Assembly (NCBI RefSeq): GCF_964204865.1
Contig: NC_135262.1
Span: 13,206,001-13,270,000 of the forward strand
DNA length: 64,000 nucleotides
Direction: 5' to 3'
Origin: Styela clava
Lineage: Eukaryota; Chordata; Ascidiacea; Stolidobranchia; Styelidae
Part shown: in pieces, positions 58,601 through 64,000 of the stretch
How the letters are laid out: each line of letters starts with the position of its first letter
Numbering within the stretch: the stretch's first letter is position 1
The notes under the pieces: generated by a model
Told to the model about the DNA's origin: nothing
The model's input: only the letters and a program-made list of their open reading frames with translations
The model's database searches: none
Made by a program: the position numbers and the translations under genes

Positions 58601-59186
58601 CTAAAGCATGTGTTAAAGATCGTAACAAAACAGATGACGCAAACTTCGTTTCATTTCCTTCTTGCGTCAACTCGAGCATGCAAATCTTAAAAAGATTGTC
58701 ATAAACTTCTTTCGTTAAATCACAGATGTATTTTTTTTCAGCCAGAATTTCTTTATCTATTAAAGATAATATCATCACACCGTAATTTAATCGAAACAAA
58801 TTTGAATGTAAACAATTGATAAGAAAATTTAAAAAACCTGTTACTTTAATTCGAACCAAGTCAACATTTGCAATTTGTAGAATTCTTTTTGTTAAGATAA
58901 GTACATCTTGCACTTTTTTAATTTTATTGTTTCTTGTCGAAAGAGCCCAAGATTCATATTGTTTGGACAATGTCCCAGATTCTTTTTCCAAATAATTATA
59001 AACAGTTTTGAATACTTGATTCCATTTCCATCCTTTTTTGAAATCTGTTGATTCATTCAATCTGCTCACAAGTTCTGAATCTTCAATAAAAAGTTTAATC
59101 CCATTCAAACCTTTGTTTTGATCAGTTATTTTTGATGAATCCAGTAAAGAGCAATTATTGAAGAGTTCAGTCAACTTTCCACTCAT
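49689..59186 (-). CDS. ATM: Serine/threonine-protein kinase ATM, one continuous 3165-codon frame
   Basis: A PIKK-family kinase that signals DNA double-strand breaks, acting in the nucleus downstream of MRN and phosphorylating SQ/TQ sites. The N-terminal ~150 residues match the ATM N-terminal region (WKWNQVFKTVYNYLEKES resembles the vertebrate protein). A HEAT-repeat solenoid follows, and the FAT domain starts near residue 2010 (NFWLDVSYLTAANVAVV). The kinase spans about 2799-3080: GSDGRERKHLVKGRDDLRQD, catalytic GLGDRHVQN (2970-2978) and HIDLGVAFE (from 2990). The FATC tail is at 3134-3165, ending GWQPYI. A probable bipartite basic signal (YKRRRYG...KQIKRSK) lies near 926-950. Length is close to the ~3056 of human ATM. 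The start is the first ATG after an in-frame TGA five codons upstream. The absence of introns over 9.5 kb is unusual for this gene. Confidence 0.97.
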   Translation of the reverse strand: MSGKLTELFNNCSLLDSSKITDQNKGLNGIKLFIEDSELVSRLNESTDFKKGWKWNQVFKTVYNYLEKESGTLSKQYESWALSTRNNKIKKVQDVLILTKRILQIANVDLVRIKVTGFLNFLINCLHSNLFRLNYGVMILSLIDKEILAEKKYICDLTKEVYDNLFKICMLELTQEGNETKFASSVLLRSLTHALVLQSVPSSYHNLHSIFVNVIKGLTNVKTPTIWENVLTAVNLYIKWYAVSYRISCCQLGEDCIDTIICIWIGNLLPESTLGQVIEFCSRQITLHHPRGSIDPSSCAYAKDYATWHTQLFSILLGTEMQLSKQSCSLSYRLKTDRTVVFNKGCIQLAASACSVLFDLHLNQKFKGQKSTPNQVGDLLLNKINFDDKSSFSIIFSFDKDKKVTNAEQYWMEILSCLLQGNEEFLNVTVALKIAAQFQHLITKVNLNIIGIYCLKCLSIVFKTVSCHIPKVLKSFDSELAIIWKDCWNVATTFLSQATKSVINNTVLDLLTTLVRLDGKCKANFFIATRCVKNTQSLWSSIYLHIEPNDHSLKFVKAFIDTYGLNSTQDDNNFFCTLLQMLTVNPTFMNCEPYRVMSQCDPLCVLLLLWILGYKEEDSDSSSRQQSFTKSENYSQTPLQDSPKLMPTLNIVTCKSETDKIDTAEIAQLLLGLCQKSIICNGCHVIKYVDSISSDTVNDSFVKFHNPEFVAVYKYFSDDTRNAKEVDPSQAPANRSLHKHVIEFVFHILKTDLYVISSRAADLPNENNPNDLYSLLKAFFTIANIAGNLLKEISVVKGFEQNTQQISDAWIAHVTDMIKTTLCCLNKWPALQSNSDLMMMIFHEFEKVVAILQALPFDNTDSEIVSCFHSICEIALSILKLGQTETGSSNLRGRSSSSLDTMGDDFDLTQSSLSRSSMGQSSGYKRRRYGTASGDTKPISKQIKRSKYDDDNVHCSCDKTQSLYAFCDCKTLYCSAMLLLCKVQKVQISSGFVKSALELVHDLQLEKFANLKLVYSMLNQFSSGCISSADLTAEALDLFHDVFSSWYKDQFVCSKFLHLLAKVVSNCHHSDTSDVIEKTVKILNIFWKLSLKGKCSPLVQMGIASCLYFVSRIQLDKLTTSISGSLMKEDLSELDFTNFFDCCFALMTFTSAPHDSVKFLCTSLIGSLFSSSQNHIVYKTLQNEVLLYIFESFENNLQKQISESDGRNAECFTSILSSQLHLIFAACPHSMPDIEERSHYLLCLLAQFCSKQNFPSYVKRVCKSLITSCFDSFAMEALNSRIDKDKINCEKHLFKYKARHLTGIIKRLVASNKTNLCNAVISLPSFVFGYENVQQLCVECRKLIFPILFLKSKSFQELETVVELFVQPSDRTSRPSLSGLVKACTPEILSLFFETKMKKNTFTFDERTVLSYFDDIFQTNGTIFALVQHHFAHILVEILMLIDIDSQGNADSNSFLSAIQCIFEYYVFPNAKQLQETSEEKLLGDLVKASFVRRSDGCLLVQILLNFRKHIDAAWYPSELFQKMKVYQCFVAAVLKAAYVPDDLVSYFIKDLVYVVSLYMNKLGDRFKVLPELGRIALTNGSVVCSDLFILLFEFTKTTPNGFAANCLNQWEIAVPIISSLRLLNTFSDKIQSDNTNSVLGVVKNSLEEKLQNLFSTVNSKLHSDTLNKLLALFDTPGTPDISDAAMCIDIVINSFEILKDHDMLDTPNPILDCVLGVLAKTLKEMRIFHSQISVSYCELQKVMESLLNLPFYKYPCTVNVYDCIAELCSFLPKHPPAKLVKDPDYTKSKLRQDILHILSKRITSFRYPLARDAIDCLYQLFQLQDVNDQMKYIKVFDSFVADVLTPFRLELSENLQLEFTQRNLDEMLTFLSQCYTFDNTYKDWICKLTSGLVRFTKSKMFHILTTVCSIDDQMCSAILPSVIHDVLVNDPTGKAKKCLSKYLEKCCKSFLISPKDKALIKNDYSMSMQTVLNILQFLRTQSISDVETNQKRHSGRAGVEKSKSSSWENNFWLDVSYLTAANVAVVCGQPYKAILFIEIWLERHTLQNTNPDLRVIDLTSDIGEKNTSSVAEKAESENILVKAFSIINDLDSLYGLQKNCTNHSNITIHVHEEERNWMEVLYSYNSQIPKSLFEVNTYDKILTAIEHSGLNHVSSTYLAGMQSQLANSQNVEARNWLVERQYEAAYKLNQWDHVPKLASSDLNKKGFQEKFFNCLSLMHDFDFLTISNIDALRQDTLASIPTFKSKLFHLDQEVLSCFAELVCLKELADVHYLLMGGKQSSFTDALSNWNTLLMNNNSILESSLHCSNLILSTRCNYTPVLQSKFVDYASVAQLHEFDEKNQMRQVSEMIREGRTRVALQKLTSMRIKFESDPGKSFKYHKTLMEEAMLLWKMCKKSEALSLSEKLYDSLKSNIANSVSTSRFELGYLLGRILLLRGEWLDSSKMEPPSTIMEDYFKKSVDLAERISKGKISFSISENEVQSLCISGYRSLAKYADNQYIEVITYMKSNEFEHKRNLVREAKQELEKAQSKNAPQNQKYLILLQKNFKMDHKVFNDIIEKKEKFLLCALENYVKCLSLSDCDDILMYRVCSLWFANTTIQSIPGLMDCACKQIKTYKFVQLSYQLAARLDAESSDTNFQSSLQHLLHRMALDHPHHVLPVIMALSNAYRDSEVIKPNSKKLKTQNSTSIAAKGLISQVKSTNPVLVESLANISDAYIQLANYDASRWSKMSSVPVSFDKSLLISKYCTTGKNDAYASLAIPTVELPIEKSCNYEGMSNFVSLRCFKPYFSLCGGINLPKIVVAIGSDGRERKHLVKGRDDLRQDAVMQQVFKVVNTLLVTEKRTKNQLQLRTYKVIPLSQRSGLVEWCERTIPIGTYLIGTPSQKDYGAHHKYRPNNSLSLECRRKLSAASGKPIHQKLEVFKDICKNFKPVFRHFFYENFIDPLHWYERRTAYCRSVATSSVVGYILGLGDRHVQNILIDQSTGEVIHIDLGVAFEQGRCLPTPEMVPFRLTRDMVDGFGSSGVEGSFRRNCERTMNVLRNSVETISTIVEVLLHDPLHDWMMTSGKAMQIQKTAHGNQESEMTSSILNASTVAELLNDNLNTTTAVNRSSLAGRALLRVQEKLRGLESGAVLSVEGQINLLIQQATDFERLCAMFAGWQPYI

Positions 59187-60096
59187 ATTTTTGTATTTTC
59201 ACATGATACTGATACATATGTCTGTATGTAAATAACTGCAAATTCACAATTTAAAAAACAATAAAACAACTTAAATGAGTGAATGTGAAACAATGAAAAA
59301 TGCAACATTTAAATATTCATAATACTGTAAGTACACAAGTATGTAAGATTAACTGTGAAGCGATACGTTGAATGTCTGAACTCCCTAGTATTAAAATTCC
59401 CTTTGTAATATTAATTTCTTACAGGTCTCAGAGTTTACTCAAAATAACTCATCCTGTCATCGGTACTGAAGAATATTGCAATAATCGACGCTACATACAG
59501 ACATATCAAAATTTAAAAACTGAGCTCACGGTACTGGGTTTGTGGAATATCCGAGTCACCCGACTATGTAACTTTACTCGTATCACCGGTACAGTATTGA
59601 ATAAGTTCATTTGAGAGAGAGTTTATTTCATTTTGTCAAACCGAGAAAACAATTTATGCACACATGAACAAATATCAAAAAAATAGTTTTCGATATATGA
59701 CTGGGGGCAACGATACAACCTTTGGGGGTCATCAGGGTCAGTTGCCACCCAATTATATTAAATAAGCATAAAAATAACAGGTTCGTGTCAATATATCAAT
59801 GTCTCTCACGATTTATACTATGTACAATATTTACATGAATTTACTATTTTCAATTATGGAAGCATTCTTTTAAATAATGGGATTTTGCACAAATTGAAAT
59901 TATATTGCAAAATATAAAATGATCGAAACGAAAAAGAAGTGGGAAAGCAGGTCAGACAAGCTACCCCTTATTTGGGTAACTTGTTTTATTGAATGAATTT
60001 AAGTTAAACATATCAAGTGTGATTTTGAACAAGCAAATATGGGTAGAGTTCTATTCTACACACACTAGTGCAATGTAATCAGGAGCATGGGTTGAG
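59187..60096. other. ATM upstream region and repeat remnant
   Basis: It contains the ATM 5' leader and promoter on the minus strand. A possible splice-acceptor-like AATTTGCAG on that strand near 59240 could mark a leader intron or trans-splice site, but this is weak. 59613-59760 is a dispersed repeat shared with 41.66-41.83 kb. No gene is recognised. Confidence 0.4.
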
Positions 60097-60418
60097 CGGT
60101 CTTACTACTTACTGAATACAGCGCGAAACATTGCAAAGAGCGCAAAACAGCGCGAAACAGCGGAAAACAGAGGGAAACAGCGCAAGACAGAGGGAAACAG
60201 TGTGAAGCAGAAAAAAATTTTGCAATGAGTTCGGGGCACCTTGTTTTGAGTTGGAGTACCACGGCAGCAAATTGAAAACACAAAGCAGCCCCTGCTGGTG
60301 ACACATTTTGGGTACCATAATTTAGAACATTTTCCATATGGATATGGTTGGCTTTGGGGTTAGGGTTAGATAAAAAGGAACCTCCAGAAGTATGTGCACC
60401 AAGATGGCGCACAACCTG

Positions 60419-63400
60419 CAGGCTTGCAAATCTACGCGAGTACGCGAGTCATACTCTAGTCTAGACTCGCGTATTTTGCCCTACCCGAGTCTAGCTATTA
60501 CTCCCGTAAAAAACGTCATTACTCGCGTCCAGCAGTACACGAGAGTCCGAGGCGATTTTTTCCGCCGCCTCTCTCTCTTTATTCTTTAGTGACGTAAAAT
60601 CGTTTGCGGGCGATGGTTTATGATGTCACAATAGTACATTACAGCGAAAAGCGAGGAATCAAGCACGGGCATGCCTCCAGACGACTTGGCGTTGGCGAAT
60701 GCAGAATGTTCCCTTGTAATAAGGCAGACTGCGAATGCGTATTATGAATTTAATAGAAGTGTTGCAGACTAACAAAGATGAGATGTCGGTGAGACTAGGG
60801 CTAGTGTAATTAATTAGTTATATTAACGGCTGTTTTGTTGTAAATTACCGGTAAAAGGGTATTTTTGCGTAACACCGTTTTTTGTTTGTTTAAAAATACC
60901 ACAGGAGATATTATAAATTGTATGATTAGAGTAAATGGAGGAAAAATCAAGGTCCGTCTCTGTAGCGGCCTGGAAGTTTTGGCCAAACAGATTAAAGGAC
61001 AGTTTTACGTTCGGTTTCAACGAAGATAATACCAAAGTCGTACATGCAGCATGCATTGTATGCAAAAAACATTGTGACAGAATACAGCGCGGCTATGGAG
61101 GCAAAGTTGTTAATGATGTGACGACTTACGGGGAGAATGGCACCATATGGATTTTAAGATATAATTTAGAACGACACCTCAATTCCGAGGGCCACTTAAA
61201 GTGTGTCGAAATTGAGAATGGGAAGCTCCCGACGCAAACAAGTATCGCTCGCTTATGGGGCTGCCAAAAACAGAGGGCGGAGAACGCCATAAAACCTCTT
61301 GTTCGTACTGCACTGTATGTCTCTAGAAAGGAACTGCCTTTCAATGCGTTTGCGGACTTATTACAACTGTGCGCAGACAATGGCGGCAAAATAACCACGT
61401 CATATGGTAACAGAGAAGGTTGTAAAGCCTTTATACATATTCTCGCGGAGGAGATATTGTCCTCAATAAGAAATGAAGTGCACAAAAAAGTAAATTTTTT
61501 TAGCTGGATGGTGGATGGGTCAACAGTCGTCAAGCGCAAGTTATCGTACGAGTCGGAACTAATTTACATAAGAATAGCGCACGAATGCAAACCAGCTGTA
61601 CACGAAATTGACTTGATTTCAATGAAGGAATATGTTCGAGTGGACGCTAACAATTTGTACCACGCTACATTGCGCTCTCTGTTGAGTTTCCTGATTCCCG
61701 ATATAACAACAAATTGTGAGACACCCATTGAAAATCTTGTGGAACTTATTAAGCCTTTTTCTTCAAAAATTATCGGGGCCGGCGCCGATGGCGCTGCTGT
61801 TAACTTTGGGCGTAAAACGGGTTTACTTAAAAAATGGGAGGACGTGTGCCCTGGTCGGCTAATCAAAGTACATTGCTATTCACATCGAATTGAACTAGCA
61901 TCGAAAGACGCATTGACCCCCCATTTCAAACAAGTTATTGACTTCCTTATTGACATATATTATCATTTTCGGAATAGCCCTAAAGAATGGGCCGCCGTAT
62001 GTAATGCGGCAGAAAAGTTGCAGACCGCGGTTGTTAGTGTACCAAAGTCGCAAGGCACAAGATTTGTGGCACACACACTCAACGCACTCCATGCGCTAAA
62101 AACAAATTGGATTGTTTACATACATCATTTCACTAACCAGAGGGAGGCTGAGTCAGATATGAAGGCTGAGAAATTTCTTGTTAATCTTCACAGCTTCAAG
62201 TTCTATATCCTATGTCGCCAATACGAGGATATCGTAAATTGGGTATCTGCCACGTCAATCGCAATACAATCAGATCATGACGGGTCATCCATTATTGACG
62301 CTATCAAGCAGATAAAACGGTTGAAAATGAAATTAACTTCTATGGAACTTCGCGGCGGTCCTGCAGAGCGAGAAGCGCTCGATGCTTATGACAGGGGCGA
62401 CCTAAATTGCACTCCGCTTCCGTTCCGTTTTACCAGACACGAAGATGGTGGACAAACGAAGGCAATACGCATTACTTGTAAAAGGCGTGAAACACCGACC
62501 GCCAGACTCCTGGAACACGAGGAAAGCGTGGTTTTTCATTCTGCAGAGGAAACCATCATCCAGAGATCCCAAACAACAAGATCGCAATGCATAAGAAATC
62601 TGCGTGATTGCCTGGACGAGCGATTTACAGAAATAGAAGAACAAGAAAACATTTTGAGTAAGTTATCATGGCTGAACCCTGAAATCTTGATGTCGGATGG
62701 CGGGATTAATGCGTCCGTCCCTGAATATGGCAATCAAGATCTTTCACAAGTCTTTGAGTACTTCAAAGTACCTCTACACGCAGCTGGGTGCGAGAAGGGT
62801 GCATGCTTGAAAGAATGGGATGATTTGAAGTATGACGTCCAGGGAAATGAGGTTTACAAAGATTTGAGCACTACCGACTTTTGGCACAAGTTGCACCAGC
62901 GAAAGAAGGAGGCGTATAAAAATTTGTTGATCGTTGTCGAGTTAGTGCTTTGCTTACCATTCTCAAATGCTGTTGTCGAAAGAGGGTTCAGTTGTTTACG
63001 GCGAATTCTCACTGATTGGCGATCACATCTCGGACACAATATGATAAAAGATCTTCTATTAATTGCCACGCGAAAAGAACAGTTCGAAGACGGGGCCATT
63101 CGAGAAAATCTGGTCAACAAGGCTTCCGCCCGATTTATGGGAAGCGATGGGACGTCTGAACGAGGTCTCGTGAAACGACGTATAAATTCAATTTTAGGGG
63201 GGTTGGAAACGGCAAAGCCCAGCTTGGTACAGCCTCAACTAATAAACATCGACGATAGCTCGTCGGAAGAAGACTAAAACTGTGATATGTGAACCTGAAA
63301 GCGTCACACGCATTTCTTTGTTCGTCGACACAATTTCTAACCTTTCTTTTTATACATTTTAAATGATGCGAAGTCGACGGGCGGCGATTAGCGTTTAATA

Positions 63401-63988
63401 TTCAATTTCGTTCTTTCTGTGCGATGTTTATTTTGCATGAACTCATCTGCTACATGCGAACTTATTTTATAGATTTCAGTTTGTACGGCAAATGTCAGAC
63501 TGCACGAATGGTTTTGTTTATTAAAAAAAAAAAAACAGGCGATGGCAACGGCGACTGCCGTTTATTAAAGTTCCTCCCTTTATTTTGCAAAACTTGAGTT
63601 ATTATTTTCTTTGTAGGGTAACTTGTTGAGAGTTATTCACATGGTTGATTACCCCGATATATAATTAGGTCATTTACGTCGTGCGGGGAAAACGGCGTCG
63701 CAGAGCACGCAGCTATCTTGATTAGTATTTAATGAGACGCTCGCAAGTAGCAATATCGCAGAACGAGGGTACCGACGGAGTAGTGTTTATCGAGCGAAAG
63801 TAGGTGTGTAGATAGTGTGTGCGTAGATATAATTAGACACATTGACTCGTGCCTGACTCGCGTAACATTTTCCTGGGACGGGAGTATATGTGACGTCACT
63901 ATGACGTCATTGAATCTTTCGAATTCCGTTAGGAGGTCGACGAGAGTATGCCTAGACTCTCGCTTTCGGGCGCGGATTTGCAAGCCTG
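60419..63988 (+). mobile_element. Autonomous-looking hAT transposon with perfect TIRs
   Basis: A 3570-bp element with perfect 14-bp ends CAGGCTTGCAAATC. Both ends carry clusters of CTCGCG / GAGTCTAG-type words. ACCTG before (60414-60418) and after (63989-63993) gives a 5-bp target duplication. This is confirmed by the empty site in the related repeat at 4114-4140, which reads CAACCTGAAAATAG on the reverse strand with a single ACCTG. It contains one complete transposase frame. Most hAT elements make 8-bp duplications; a 5-bp one fits the group Repbase calls hAT5 (assignment inferred). The intact frame and ends suggest recent activity. Confidence 0.88.
60935..63277 (+). CDS. hAT-family transposase, 780 aa, intact
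   Basis: A DNA transposase that would bind the element ends and cut and join DNA. N terminus: a zinc-finger-like module (ACIVCKKHC, then NLERHLNSEGHLKC, residues ~34-92), of BED/TTF type. The RNase-H-like core shows WMVDGST with the likely first Asp (~192), GAGADGAAVNFG with the likely second Asp (~285), and HCYSHRIELA. C terminus: hAT dimerisation block LPFSNAVVERGFSCLRRI near 670-690; the Glu of VVER matches the position of the third acidic residue in other hAT enzymes. It resembles the transposase lineage that also gave the domesticated vertebrate KIAA1586/ZNF862-type proteins. There are no internal stops, and it lies wholly inside the TIRs. The GC content is higher than in the surrounding DNA. 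Confidence 0.92.
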   Translation: MEEKSRSVSVAAWKFWPNRLKDSFTFGFNEDNTKVVHAACIVCKKHCDRIQRGYGGKVVNDVTTYGENGTIWILRYNLERHLNSEGHLKCVEIENGKLPTQTSIARLWGCQKQRAENAIKPLVRTALYVSRKELPFNAFADLLQLCADNGGKITTSYGNREGCKAFIHILAEEILSSIRNEVHKKVNFFSWMVDGSTVVKRKLSYESELIYIRIAHECKPAVHEIDLISMKEYVRVDANNLYHATLRSLLSFLIPDITTNCETPIENLVELIKPFSSKIIGAGADGAAVNFGRKTGLLKKWEDVCPGRLIKVHCYSHRIELASKDALTPHFKQVIDFLIDIYYHFRNSPKEWAAVCNAAEKLQTAVVSVPKSQGTRFVAHTLNALHALKTNWIVYIHHFTNQREAESDMKAEKFLVNLHSFKFYILCRQYEDIVNWVSATSIAIQSDHDGSSIIDAIKQIKRLKMKLTSMELRGGPAEREALDAYDRGDLNCTPLPFRFTRHEDGGQTKAIRITCKRRETPTARLLEHEESVVFHSAEETIIQRSQTTRSQCIRNLRDCLDERFTEIEEQENILSKLSWLNPEILMSDGGINASVPEYGNQDLSQVFEYFKVPLHAAGCEKGACLKEWDDLKYDVQGNEVYKDLSTTDFWHKLHQRKKEAYKNLLIVVELVLCLPFSNAVVERGFSCLRRILTDWRSHLGHNMIKDLLLIATRKEQFEDGAIRENLVNKASARFMGSDGTSERGLVKRRINSILGGLETAKPSLVQPQLINIDDSSSEED

Positions 63989-64000
63989 ACCTGAAAATAG

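Larger units (their letters stand above)
60097..64000. mobile_element. Second long-TIR foldback element, interrupted and cut by the window end
   Basis: From CGGTCTTACTACTTACTGAA at 60097 the sequence follows the right arm of the element at 3808-4477, in inverted orientation, through GCACCTTGTTTTGAGTTGGA, CCATATGGATATGGTTGG and the GGTTAGGGTTAGA segment to the small foldback arm CCAAGATGGCGCACAACCTG (ending 60418). An autonomous hAT element is inserted there. The interrupted repeat resumes at 63989 (ACCTGAAAATAG) for 12 bases. The far TIR is outside the window. Confidence 0.8.

Noticed and set aside
1-64000. CRISPR arrays, bacterial operons, rRNA or tRNA genes
   Set aside because: None seen: no regularly spaced repeats of the right size, no ribosomal RNA, and no clean tRNA cloverleaf.

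Overview
This window looks like AT-rich nuclear DNA of an invertebrate animal, most likely a deuterostome such as an ascidian tunicate. The reasons are a split gene with GT-AG introns, a TNF-receptor-type death receptor, a full-length ATM checkpoint kinase, a cytosolic sulfotransferase cluster, and dense animal-type transposons (hAT, long foldback elements, LINE remnants). The organism call is an inference. No ribosomal or organellar marker is present to settle it.

Layout. 0-5 kb is transposon territory: a small hAT-like element with an 8-bp target duplication, the 3' end of a LINE with a (TAC)n tail, and a long-TIR foldback element with a 9-bp duplication. From 5.6 to 16.7 kb (+) lies a TNF-receptor superfamily gene that I rebuilt from 11 exons by splice phase: cysteine-rich ectodomain, Ser/Thr-rich stalk, one transmembrane helix, and a C-terminal death-domain-like region. 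The first exon is missing, and so, probably, is one small exon after the membrane helix. 16.7-23 kb has no gene I can name, only repeats. From 23.5 to 41.2 kb lies a cluster of five intronless sulfotransferase loci. Two are intact (34.8 and 40.2 kb), one has a single-base frameshift (23.6 kb), one has a 58-bp deletion (26.6-27.6 kb, minus strand), and one is badly decayed (38.1 kb). Two of them lie in a ~4.15-kb segmental duplication (22.05-26.2 and 33.27-37.43 kb). A 1.6-kb near-perfect palindrome sits between the copies.

41.2-49.6 kb is gene-poor and holds two hAT-like nonautonomous elements with clear target duplications, short tandem repeats and SINE-like dispersed repeats. 49.69-59.19 kb (-) is one uninterrupted 3165-codon frame encoding a complete ATM kinase, which is striking because ATM genes usually have many exons. 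60.1-64.0 kb is a nest of transposons: an apparently intact hAT element (780-aa transposase, perfect 14-bp TIRs, apparent 5-bp target duplication) inserted in a foldback element that itself belongs to a longer foldback. The related empty copy at 3.8-4.5 kb shows the target site before insertion.

Functionally, the host genes are unrelated: immune or death signalling (TNFR), small-molecule sulfonation (SULT cluster) and DNA-damage signalling (ATM). The rest is a record of repeated insertion, duplication and gene decay.
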